From positions 1 to 35,678 of the forward strand of contig NZ_AJLG01000028.1 in assembly GCF_000258495.1 (NCBI RefSeq): 35,678 bases of DNA, in the 5' to 3' direction. Shown here in pieces: positions 9,562 to 17,121 of the stretch. The stretch comes from Pedobacter agri PB92 (GTDB lineage Bacteria; Bacteroidota; Bacteroidia; Sphingobacteriales; Sphingobacteriaceae). The notes below the pieces were generated by a model, which saw only the letters and a list, made by a program, of their open reading frames with translations, was not told the origin of the DNA and ran no database searches. A program made the translations under genes and the position numbers. Position 1 is the first letter of the stretch. Every line of letters starts with the position of its first letter.

Positions 9562-9569
9562 TACCTTTG
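9562..9569 (+). promoter_or_regulatory. Promoter -7 box TACCTTTG for pabB
   Basis: Exact TAnnTTTG match separated by only seven bases from the TTG start codon at 9577, so transcription should start at or within a few bases of the start codon. The 10-mer TCGGGTTTAG, shared with two other intergenic elements here, lies immediately upstream (9551-9560). Confidence 0.65.
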
Positions 9570-9576
9570 CCGCAGC

Positions 9577-10836
9577 TTGAAAAACACGGATCATACATCA
9601 GCATTCAAACAAAAGGCATTACACTGGGCTAACCAGTTCGATGTTTGTTGTTTATTAGATTCCAACCAATATCCCGATGTTTACTCAGCTTATGATTTTA
9701 TTCTAGCGGCTGACGTTCAGGCAGAAATTCAATGCAACTCCGGCAATGCATTTGAACAACTAAAAGCATTCCAGGAAGCTAACAAACAATGGCTTTTTGG
9801 TTTTTTCAGCTATGATCTGAAAAACGAAATTGAAGATTTGGTTTCTAACAATACTGATCATCTAAATTTCCCTGAACTATACTTTTTTACCCCTAAATAC
9901 TTAATTGCGGTTAAAAACGGAATGGCTAAAGTATTAATTGGCGATGATGCTGTTTTAAATGAAATAAATAATTTCACGATTGAAGAAAGTGAATCTACCA
10001 GTCACCTGAACATTGAGCGAAGGCTCTCAAAAACAGCATACCTTAACAAGATAATAAAATTAAAAGAACACATTATCCGTGGTGATATTTATGAAGTGAA
10101 TTTTTGCCAGGAGTTTTTTGCCGAAAATGCGAAAATTAACCCAGTTGAAACATTCGGTTTGTTGAATGATATCTCCCCTACTCCATTTGCTGGATTCTTA
10201 AAGGTTAATGAGCATTATATTTTGTCGTCAACACCGGAACGTTTTTTAGCTAAACGTGGTTCGAAATTAATATCACAACCTATAAAGGGAACTGCGAGAA
10301 GGAGTGCTGATTCGAAAGAAGATGAGCAAATCAAAATTCAGCTTAGAAACGACGTTAAGGAGCAATCAGAAAATGTAATGATCGTTGATTTGGTTCGTCA
10401 TGACTTAACGAAATCGGCGGTAAAAGGCTCGGTAAAAGTTGAAGAACTATTTGGCATTTACAGCTTTCCACAAGTACATCAAATGATTTCTACCATCACT
10501 TGCGAACTTGATTCAGCGATTCATTTTATTGATGCCATCAAAAATGCTTTCCCAATGGGATCAATGACGGGTGCGCCTAAAGTAAAAGCAATGAAATTGA
10601 TCGAGCAATATGAAGAAACAAAAAGAGGTATTTATTCTGGCTCGTTTGGCTGCATTAGTCCTGATGGAAATTTTGATTTCAATGTGGTGATAAGAAGTAT
10701 CCTTTATCATTCAGCTAATCAGTATTTATCATTCCAGGTTGGTGGGGCTATCACTTATCATAGCGATGCGGAGAAAGAATATGAGGAATGTTTGCTTAAA
10801 GCAAGTGCTATTTTGAAGGTGCTGAATGCTGAATAG
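9577..10836 (+). CDS. pabB: Aminodeoxychorismate synthase component I
   Basis: Chorismate-binding enzyme that, with a PabA-type glutaminase, makes 4-amino-4-deoxychorismate for folate. 419 residues. The motif PIKGT at 235-239, with K237, marks PabB rather than anthranilate synthase TrpE. The chorismate-binding core is intact: ENVMIVDLVRHDL, GSMTGAPKVKAM and YSGSFGCI. The start is a TTG at 9577; no ATG or GTG lies in frame near the N-terminus. The promoter box seven bases upstream supports this start. No pabA or pabC is adjacent in the window. Alternative: a generic chorismate-binding anthranilate synthase component I, less likely from the PIKGT motif. Confidence 0.9.
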   Translation: MKNTDHTSAFKQKALHWANQFDVCCLLDSNQYPDVYSAYDFILAADVQAEIQCNSGNAFEQLKAFQEANKQWLFGFFSYDLKNEIEDLVSNNTDHLNFPELYFFTPKYLIAVKNGMAKVLIGDDAVLNEINNFTIEESESTSHLNIERRLSKTAYLNKIIKLKEHIIRGDIYEVNFCQEFFAENAKINPVETFGLLNDISPTPFAGFLKVNEHYILSSTPERFLAKRGSKLISQPIKGTARRSADSKEDEQIKIQLRNDVKEQSENVMIVDLVRHDLTKSAVKGSVKVEELFGIYSFPQVHQMISTITCELDSAIHFIDAIKNAFPMGSMTGAPKVKAMKLIEQYEETKRGIYSGSFGCISPDGNFDFNVVIRSILYHSANQYLSFQVGGAITYHSDAEKEYEECLLKASAILKVLNAE

Positions 10837-10882
10837 TCAATAGTGGTTTACTATAATTTAAATAGCTGGTTAGCCATAAAAT

Positions 10883-10919
10883 AAAAAAGTGGAAAATTAG
10901 CATTATACCAACTTTCCAC
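10883..10919 (-). terminator. Intrinsic terminator of the M48 peptidase gene
   Basis: On the minus strand GTGGAAA pairs with TTTCCAC (10919-10913 with 10895-10889), followed by six T bases (10888-10883). It lies 27 bases past the peptidase stop. It may also receive transcription from pabB, whose stop is 47 bases away. Confidence 0.65.
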
Positions 10920-10945
10920 CCTTCACTTCAAGCCTTCTGCCCTTG

Positions 10946-11752
10946 TTATTTCTTATAATATTGTTGTGCTTCAGGCAGGTATTTCTGAATCTGAGCAATA
11001 CGTGTTTCATCACTAGGGTGCGTACTTAAAAACTCAGCTGGTTTTTGTGCACCCGCAGATGCAGCAGACATTCTATTCCAGAAAGCAGTGGCATTTTGAG
11101 GATTATATCCAGCCATCGCCATAAATATCAAACCTAATCTATCAGCCTCTAATTCCTGGTTCCTGCTAAACTTTAGCATCGCAACCGGTGTACCAACACC
11201 ATAAAGTGTATTGAAAATACCCTGTGTTTTTGGATTTTTGGATAGCGCTACCCCTGCCGCTGCGCCAATTCCCTGAGCCACCATTTCCTGCGACATGCGT
11301 TCAGCCGAGTGACCTGCGATAGCGTGTGCAATCTCATGCCCCATCACTGTTGCTAAACCAGCATCATCTTGGGTTACTGGTAAAATACCGGTATAAACTA
11401 CAATTTTGCCACCAGGCATACACCAGGCATTTTTTTCGTTATTCTGTACCACATTCACTTCCCACTGATAATCGGCAATAAGATTACCGTAGTTATTGCT
11501 GTTCATGTATGATTTTACGGCAGTAATTAATCTACTCCCGATTGTTTTTACCTTTAAAGCCTGAGCATTGTTGGCAGACAAAACAGTTGCCTTGTTTTCG
11601 GTTAAAAATGTGCTATACGCCTGAAATGCCATTGGCAGAACCTGATCATTACTAACTAAATCAAATCGACTTCTTCCCGTTAGAGGAACAGTAGAACATG
11701 AGTTAAATAGTAAAACCCCAGCAACACTTGCTGATAAAAATAATTTTTTCAT
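10946..11752 (-). CDS. M48 family metallopeptidase, probable lipoprotein
   Basis: Zinc endopeptidase, 268 residues. The N-terminus MKKLFLSASVAGVLLFNSCS is a lipoprotein signal with a probable lipidated C19, placing the enzyme in the periplasm on a membrane. The active-site helix is HEIAH (H139, E140, H143) and the third zinc ligand is E202 in ELEADRLG. The flanking GGKIVVYTG and THPSDETRIAQI segments are typical of the small LoiP/YcaL-like M48 group. It is a single-gene unit with its own terminator. The role is probably quality control of envelope proteins, by family analogy. No exact TAnnTTTG box is visible upstream. Confidence 0.92.
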   Translation of the reverse strand: MKKLFLSASVAGVLLFNSCSTVPLTGRSRFDLVSNDQVLPMAFQAYSTFLTENKATVLSANNAQALKVKTIGSRLITAVKSYMNSNNYGNLIADYQWEVNVVQNNEKNAWCMPGGKIVVYTGILPVTQDDAGLATVMGHEIAHAIAGHSAERMSQEMVAQGIGAAAGVALSKNPKTQGIFNTLYGVGTPVAMLKFSRNQELEADRLGLIFMAMAGYNPQNATAFWNRMSAASAGAQKPAEFLSTHPSDETRIAQIQKYLPEAQQYYKK

Positions 11753-11844
11753 AACGCAATTTTAAATGATTAGTAATACTTGTTTTAGCAAACCGAAGTA
11801 ATAAACAGCATGCCTACAAATAAGTTTTAGTGAATGTGTTTTTG

Positions 11845-12495
11845 TTAATTATTAGCTTTTTTCTTAAACAAATACACTTTAGATTCCTTGCCTTTCAGCA
11901 ATCTTTCGAGATTTTTTTGGTGGGTAACCAAAATCAATATACAAACTACCATGCCATATAGCACTTCAGATTTTATTGAAACCTGAAACAAAAAGACTAC
12001 ACTTAATGGAAAAGTAAATCCCGCACAAATGGAGCTTAATGAAACATATTTAGTTAATAATAACACCACCACGAAAACCAGAACACAAAGCATAGATGCT
12101 TCGAAGTTAACTGCCAAAATCATTCCAAAAAGGGTTGCCACTCCTTTTCCTCCGCGAAAACCGGCAAAAACAGGAAACAGGTGTCCCATTACAGCGGTTA
12201 CGCCGAGTGCAAGCTGATAATTTACGAATATGACCGAGTTTTGTGGTCCGGTTACCGACATGCCAATAAGGTAGGCAAGATTGGTTGCGGTGTAGCCTTT
12301 CGCAATATCGATGATCATTACGGCAATACCGGCTTTTTTACCCAAAACACGGAAGGTATTGGTTGCTCCTGCATTACCACTTCCGTATTCTCTCACATCG
12401 ACACCATAAAAAGCCTGACCGAGCCAGACAGCGGTAGGGATTGATCCAAAAAGATAGGCAACTAATAATGCGCTGAGAGAATAAACCGTAACCAT
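11845..12495 (-). CDS. plsY: Glycerol-3-phosphate acyltransferase PlsY
   Basis: Integral membrane enzyme that transfers the acyl group from acyl-phosphate to glycerol-3-phosphate, starting phospholipid synthesis. 216 residues with about five hydrophobic segments. Three PlsY motifs are visible: FGSIPTA, EYGSGNAGATNTFRVLG (about 37-52) and GHLFPVFAGFRGGKGVAT (about 104-121). The C-terminus is a short basic tail. It lies 50 bases after nadC in the same direction and is the last gene of a probable DUF4783-nadC-plsY transcript. Confidence 0.95.
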   Translation of the reverse strand: MVTVYSLSALLVAYLFGSIPTAVWLGQAFYGVDVREYGSGNAGATNTFRVLGKKAGIAVMIIDIAKGYTATNLAYLIGMSVTGPQNSVIFVNYQLALGVTAVMGHLFPVFAGFRGGKGVATLFGMILAVNFEASMLCVLVFVVVLLLTKYVSLSSICAGFTFPLSVVFLFQVSIKSEVLYGMVVCILILVTHQKNLERLLKGKESKVYLFKKKANN

Positions 12496-12545
12496 AGCCT
12501 ACAATGATACAAAAAATAAGCTTTCCATTTTATAGCAAATCACCT

Positions 12546-13388
12546 TTAGTATGCTTTTAGACTAATATCTAAGCTTTTAACTGAATGCGTAAGTGCACCC
12601 ATAGAAATGTAATCAACACCACAAGCTGCATATTCCAAAACATTTTCTTCCGTTATTCCCCCTGAAGCTTCGGTAGTGAATTTACCATCGATCAACTTTA
12701 CTGCTGCCTTTAAATTGTCAAAACTAAAATTATCGAGCATTATACGGTCAACACCTCCAGTGGCTAATACCTGAGATAATTCCTCAATATTCCTCACTTC
12801 AATTTCAATCTGTAGCGATTTTTGCTGATCGGCTAAATATTTTTGAGCAGCTTTTATGGCGTTTGATATCCCCCCGGCGTAATCCACATGATTGTCCTTT
12901 ATTAAAATCATATCATATAATCCGATGCGATGATTCACCCCGCCACCGATACGAACTGCCCATTTTTCTAAATAGCGTAATCCTGGTGTGGTTTTTCGGG
13001 TATCCAAGATTTTAGTTTTGGTGTCTTTCAACAACGAAACAATGCGATGCGTTTTGGTTGCGATGCCACTCATACGTTGCATACAATTTAGAACCAATCG
13101 CTCTGCAATTAAAATAGAATGGGTACTGCCAGAAACTGTTAAACCGATATCGCCAACCTTAACAGCAGCGCCATCTTGCAAAAGCACATCAACTTTTAAG
13201 CTTGCATCTACTACAGCAAAAATTTCAACGGCAAGTTCCATTCCCGCTAAAATACCATCCTCTTTGATAATTAATTTTGCTCTGCCTTGCGTTCCGGAAG
13301 GAATGGTTGATAGTGAAGTGTGATCGCCATCGCCAACATCTTCGGCAAGTGCATTTTTTATGAATTGATGTATCAGTTGAATATCCAA
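12546..13388 (-). CDS. nadC: Nicotinate-nucleotide pyrophosphorylase (carboxylating), quinolinate phosphoribosyltransferase
   Basis: Converts quinolinate and PRPP into nicotinate mononucleotide in NAD synthesis. I place the start at a TTG at 13388, giving 280 residues that begin DIQLIHQFIKNALAEDVGDGD, as expected for the family. The longer frame from ATG 13436 would add 16 residues that run across an exact -7 box and match nothing typical. Active-site segments: CMQRMSGIATKTHR, LDTRKTTPGLRYLEKWAV, GGGVNHRIGLYDMILIKDNH, and the sheet residues IEIEVRN, IMLDNFS and EASGGI. The preceding gene is a DUF4783 secreted protein and the following gene is plsY. Confidence 0.93.
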   Translation of the reverse strand: MDIQLIHQFIKNALAEDVGDGDHTSLSTIPSGTQGRAKLIIKEDGILAGMELAVEIFAVVDASLKVDVLLQDGAAVKVGDIGLTVSGSTHSILIAERLVLNCMQRMSGIATKTHRIVSLLKDTKTKILDTRKTTPGLRYLEKWAVRIGGGVNHRIGLYDMILIKDNHVDYAGGISNAIKAAQKYLADQQKSLQIEIEVRNIEELSQVLATGGVDRIMLDNFSFDNLKAAVKLIDGKFTTEASGGITEENVLEYAACGVDYISMGALTHSVKSLDISLKAY

Positions 13389-13406
13389 AATTGAGATTTT
13401 ATGATG

Positions 13407-13414
13407 CAAAAATA
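13407..13414 (-). promoter_or_regulatory. Promoter -7 box TATTTTTG for nadC
   Basis: Exact TAnnTTTG match on the minus strand, 18 bases before the proposed TTG start at 13388 and inside the longer reading frame. It therefore supports the shorter start and an independent nadC-plsY transcript. Confidence 0.5.
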
Positions 13415-13509
13415 GGAAATATTTGTGAGCAGACAATCCGCTGACAAAATTAAAGCGACGTTTGATTCACGCTATTACCTAATTGGAGAAGAAATTAGAG
13501 AGGTTTGTA

Positions 13510-13908
13510 TTAATCCTTGGCTGGTTCAATCCGCAATTCTGTAATTAGAAAGCTATTGTTAAATTTTTTCATTGTTACTGATACCCTAAAGGTTTCTTTC
13601 GAAGTACTCAAAACGATTACGCCAAATCGATAGTTAGGATTGGTATTAATTTTATGAAAAATACTTGTTTTTACGGGAGGGTGTTTGATAAAGAAATCTC
13701 TTAAAATCTGCTCACCCTGTGCTTTGGAGTATACATCTTCTTCATCAATTAAAATTAACTCAATTGTTGAAGCAAAATTTTTCGCAATCTGACTGGCATT
13801 GCTAGCCTTAAAATACGAGGATAAATCATCAATAATATCAGCCTGAAAGGCTTTTGAACCATTTAATGATGACAAACTAATAATTAGTAAAAACAAGCTC
13901 CGGATCAT
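13510..13908 (-). CDS. DUF4783 family secreted protein
   Basis: 132 residues with a Sec signal peptide (MIRSLFLLIISLSSLNGSKAF), so exported. The mature part has the pattern of a small NTF2-like fold: DDLSSYFKASNASQIAKNF, then GEQILRDFFIKHPP, then beta-strand-rich sequence with YRFGVIVLSTS and FLITELRIEP. It resembles the Bacteroidota DUF4783 family, often found beside nadC. The function is unknown. Its 3' end is 121 bases from the nadC start. Confidence 0.75.
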   Translation of the reverse strand: MIRSLFLLIISLSSLNGSKAFQADIIDDLSSYFKASNASQIAKNFASTIELILIDEEDVYSKAQGEQILRDFFIKHPPVKTSIFHKINTNPNYRFGVIVLSTSKETFRVSVTMKKFNNSFLITELRIEPAKD

Positions 13909-13998
13909 TTCTGTATTTTATAATGACCCTATAGCTAAAATTATGCCATTAGCTTATCAAAAAACCGATTTCATCATTTGGATAAGCTCCAATAAACT

Positions 13999-14006
13999 TA
14001 TATTTG
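13999..14006 (+). promoter_or_regulatory. Promoter -7 box TATATTTG for gpmI
   Basis: Exact TAnnTTTG match 76 bases before ATG 14083, giving a leader of about 70 nucleotides. The leader contains a 7-bp inverted repeat, AAAACAT with ATGTTTT, near 14026-14051. Confidence 0.5.
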
Positions 14007-14082
14007 CCAAGGTAACAAAACACTAAAACATGTTCTAAATGAAAATGTTTTAAACGTGTTCAATTAAATTTTTCAAAATAAG

Positions 14083-15605
14083 ATGATAAACGATAAAAAA
14101 CTCGCACTTATAATTTTAGATGGCTGGGGCTACGGAAGACAAGATAATTCTGATGCTGCTTATGCTGCAAACACACCATTTTTTGATTCATTACTGCAAA
14201 ACTATCCAAACTCAAAGCTTGAAGCTTCAGGAGAAGCAGTTGGTTTACCAGCCGGCCAGATGGGAAACTCGGAAGTTGGGCATATGAACTTAGGTGCAGG
14301 TCGCGTAGTTTATCAGGAACTTGGCAGAATCAATAAATCAATTGCTGATAAAGAATTACACGTTCATCCGGTTTTGCTTGCCGCTTTTGATTATGCAAAA
14401 CAAAATAACAAAGCCGTTCATTTCATTGGGCTGGTTTCAAATGGCGGTGTTCATGCCCATATCGAACATTTAAAAGCCTTATGTGATGCTGCAAACCAGG
14501 CAAATGTTGAAAAAACATTTGTTCATGCTTTTTTAGATGGCCGCGACACAGACCCGAATTCGGGATTAGGCTTTATTACTGACCTTCAAAACCATATTGA
14601 AAACACATCAGCTAAGTTGGCCACAATGGTAGGTCGTTACTACGCGATGGATCGCGATAACCGTTGGGAACGCGTAAAGCAAGCTTACGATGTAATGGTA
14701 AATGGCATCGGAGAGAAAACTCAAGATGCACTGGCTGTGATTAGAAGATCTTACGATGAAGGGGTTACAGACGAATTTTTGAAACCAGTGGTGTTAACGC
14801 AAGATAATGGTGCGCCTGTTGCAACAATACAAAATGACGATGTAGTGATCTGCTTCAACTTCCGCACAGATCGAGGAAGAGAAATTACTACGGCGCTAAC
14901 TCAAAAAGATTTCCCGGAGCAACAAATGCATAAACTGCCGTTGTATTATGTTACAATGACCTCTTATGATGAGAGCTTTGAGAAAGTAAATGTCATTTTT
15001 ACTAAAGATGATCTTACGAAAACAATTGGTGAAGTTCTGGCAGAAAACAACAAAAATCAAATTCGTATTGCGGAGACAGAGAAATATCCTCATGTTACTT
15101 TCTTCTTTTCTGGCGGCAGAGAATCAGAGTTTACAAACGAAAAAGAATCTTAATTCCTTCACCTAAAGTTGCCACCTATGATCTGCAACCGGAAATGAGT
15201 GCGGCTGGAATTACCGAGGCCATTACCGCAGAAATGGAAACTGGCTGGGCCGACTTTATTTGTTTAAACTTCGCCAATCCGGATATGGTTGGACATACCG
15301 GCGTTTTCGATGCAGTGGTAAAAGCTGTGGAAACAGCCGATAAATGTGCAGAAACTGTTGTGAATAAAGGTTTAGAAAATGGTTATTCATTTATCCTATT
15401 GGCTGATCATGGTAATTCTGAATACATGATAAATGGCGATGGATCGGTTAATACAGCTCATACTACCAATCTTGTTCCTTGTATATTAATCGATAAGGAT
15501 TATAAAACCATAGCTAATGGAAAATTAGGCGACATTGCTCCTACTGTTTTAAAAATATTAGGTGTAGCCATTCCGGCAGAAATGACAGGAAACGTTTTGG
15601 TATAA
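14083..15605 (+). pseudogene. gpmI: 2,3-bisphosphoglycerate-independent phosphoglycerate mutase, frameshifted
   Basis: Glycolytic/gluconeogenic enzyme interconverting 3- and 2-phosphoglycerate, metal dependent. The first part (14083-15153) has the catalytic serine segment GNSEVGHMN, HAFLDGRDTDPNSG and NFRTDRGREIT. The frame then stops after FTNEKES because the A-run at 15140-15144 has five bases where six are needed. With one A added the sequence reads through as EKRILIPSPKVATYDLQ into the second part (to 15605), which has NFANPDMVGHTG, LADHGN and HTTNLVP. The repaired protein is 507 residues, the normal family length. Every motif is intact, so a sequencing error is likely. The stop overlaps the start of the next gene by one base. 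Confidence 0.92.
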
Positions 15606-16135
15606 TGATTAAAAAAATCTATATCCTGATATTTATTGTATCCCTGGCTTCTTGTATCCAGGAAAAAGATTCAAAAACGAATAACAGAAATCTTTACTTT
15701 GACTTACAGGGATATTTTGAGAAAGAGGTAGCCCGTTTGCAAAAACTCAATCCAACACTTGGCAAAACCGTTAGTGTGAATGGGGTTAACGAGAGCAAGA
15801 AAGTTAAAGTAGCAGATTGGAAAAAGGAACTTGCAATCTTTGCAAATGCAGATATTAATAAAGCCTCATGGCAGGGCAGTTTCAATATTACAAAAGTTGG
15901 CGGAGCAGTTGTCTACAGTTCTAACAATAAAAAAATCCCTGTAAAGAAACTTTATGTTGTTGGGCAAGGTGCAAAAGTTAGGGAGATAGAGATTATTATC
16001 GCAAATAAAAATATCCTCTTTCAATCAAATGACACGCTATATTACTATCCTGATAGTTTATACCTCATTAAAAAACAGCAAAAAATTCGATTGCTGAACG
16101 AAAAAAAATATACCATCTCCGGAAAGTTTAAATAA
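15605..16135 (+). CDS. Putative lipoprotein of unknown function
   Basis: 176 residues starting MIKKIYILIFIVSLASC, a lipoprotein signal with a probable lipidated C17 in LASC. The mature part is polar and lysine-rich with a beta-rich middle (KKLYVVGQGAKVREIEIII) and no recognised motif. Its ATG overlaps the gpmI stop (TAATG), indicating translational coupling and co-transcription, but no functional link is obvious. The shared terminator at 16139-16170 follows. Confidence 0.75.
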   Translation: MIKKIYILIFIVSLASCIQEKDSKTNNRNLYFDLQGYFEKEVARLQKLNPTLGKTVSVNGVNESKKVKVADWKKELAIFANADINKASWQGSFNITKVGGAVVYSSNNKKIPVKKLYVVGQGAKVREIEIIIANKNILFQSNDTLYYYPDSLYLIKKQQKIRLLNEKKYTISGKFK

Positions 16136-16138
16136 CAA

Positions 16139-16170
16139 AAAACGGGCTTTGAATATTCAAAGCCCGTTTT
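16139..16170. terminator. Bidirectional intrinsic terminator
   Basis: A perfect 32-base palindrome with AAAA at one end, TTTT at the other and the core CGGGCTTTGAATATTCAAAGCCCG. It lies four bases after the lipoprotein stop and 18 bases past the stop of the convergent TPR gene, so it can end both transcripts. Confidence 0.9.
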
Positions 16171-16188
16171 CTATTTTAGAATCAGATC

Positions 16189-16809
16189 TTACTTTAAACT
16201 TGCAATTTGTGCTTTGTCATAAGCAACCCAATCAATAATATCTTTACGCAAAGGCTGCATGGTTAATACTCTTTGGAAATCAGAAATTGAATTATTAAAT
16301 AGCGCTACGCAAGCCGTTTTCTCATCTTTTTTCTTTGCTTTGTATGATCTGAAAATTGCGTAATCTTTATAAGCTAATCCACGATTTTGAAACATTTGGG
16401 TATCTTCCTCCCCATTTATTTCAATTGCTTTCGTAAAATCTTTAATCGAGGCAGTGTAAAAATTTTCACGCATACTGTTTAAAGATTCTTTAGGATCGTT
16501 GGCAATATTTAATCTCGCTTTGCCCCGATAGTAATATGCAGATACTTCTGTTGGTTTAACGGTAATCAGGCGGCTATAAGTTTCAATACACTTCTCGTAT
16601 TGGCCATTTTGAAAGTATGAATAACCCAGCATTTGCAAAATTTTAGCATTATCAGGTGTTTTGGTATCGGCTTTTTCCAATTGCGTAACGGCAGTTCTAT
16701 AATCACCTTTAATCATTGCCTGCATGCTTCTTTCGTAATTGTTCTGTGCGAAACTGCTGGTTGATGATAAAATAATTAAACCTAAAATAACTTGCTTAAA
16801 GTAGTTCAT
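16189..16809 (-). CDS. TPR repeat secreted protein
   Basis: 206 residues with a Sec signal peptide (MNYFKQVILGLIILSSTSSFAQ), so periplasmic or outer-membrane associated. Tetratricopeptide repeats are visible from about residue 25: YERSMQAMIKGDYRTAVTQLEKA, then AKILQMLGYSYFQNGQYEKCI, then VSAYYYRGKARLNI, then an ISDFQRVLTMQP segment. TPRs mediate protein-protein contacts; the partner is unknown. It is a single-gene unit between the bidirectional terminator and the lon leader. Confidence 0.82.
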   Translation of the reverse strand: MNYFKQVILGLIILSSTSSFAQNNYERSMQAMIKGDYRTAVTQLEKADTKTPDNAKILQMLGYSYFQNGQYEKCIETYSRLITVKPTEVSAYYYRGKARLNIANDPKESLNSMRENFYTASIKDFTKAIEINGEEDTQMFQNRGLAYKDYAIFRSYKAKKKDEKTACVALFNNSISDFQRVLTMQPLRKDIIDWVAYDKAQIASLK

Positions 16810-16900
16810 GTAATGAATAATATGTTTTTTCTGTAAATCTGCCGCCTAAAAAGACGAAATTTGTTGCAATATAATCCTATTCTGATAATTTAAAAGCTTT

Positions 16901-16908
16901 TAATTTTG
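16901..16908 (+). promoter_or_regulatory. Upstream promoter box TAATTTTG (lon P1)
   Basis: Exact TAnnTTTG match 214 bases before the lon ATG. It is followed at 16910-16917 by GGCACAAG, an octamer repeated at 17031-17038 just after the second, near-consensus box. Transcription from it would run into the terminator at 16972-17002. Confidence 0.4.
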
Positions 16909-16914
16909 GGGCAC

Positions 16915-17002
16915 AAGCATTAAATACCTCAAACATTAGCTTAAACGCTAAAAAACAATTTATATGATAATGGCGGAGTATTAAAAGTCGCTCTGCCTTT
17001 TT
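16915..17002 (+). ncRNA. Candidate small RNA or attenuated leader upstream of lon
   Basis: About 88 nucleotides from the expected start of the TAATTTTG promoter to a terminator hairpin. A six-codon open frame (ATG at 16964, MIMAEY) ends just inside the terminator loop. No match to 6S, tmRNA or SRP RNA is recognised. It could be an independent small RNA, a lon attenuator or chance. Confidence 0.3.
16972..17002 (+). terminator. Intrinsic terminator inside the lon upstream region
   Basis: GGCGGAG (16972-16978) pairs with CTCTGCC (16991-16997), seven pairs including one G-U, with a 12-base loop and five T bases at 16998-17002. No protein gene ends upstream on this strand, so it must end a leader or small RNA. 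Confidence 0.5.
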
Positions 17003-17023
17003 AACATAAGATTAATATTATTT

Positions 17024-17031
17024 TCACTTTG
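17024..17031 (+). promoter_or_regulatory. Probable proximal lon promoter box TCACTTTG (P2)
   Basis: Seven of eight positions agree with TAnnTTTG, 90 bases before the lon ATG and past the internal terminator. GGCACAAG follows at 17031-17038, as it does after P1. Confidence 0.35.
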
Positions 17032-17121
17032 GCACAAGAGTTGAAATTATTACCTTAACAACTAAATAAACGAAGTGAATACGATCAAACTGCCAGTTTG
17101 TCGTGAGAGGAAAACGTGATA

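Noticed and set aside
12181..12444. Antisense open frame inside plsY
   Set aside because: PlsY motifs are strong on the other strand; this is a shadow frame.
17029..17045. Sigma-54-like site TTGGCACAAGAGTTGAA before lon
   Set aside because: The -12 half lacks the C of TTGC, and TTTGGCAC also follows the ordinary box of the SH3b gene, so it is better explained as a TAnnTTTG-type promoter.
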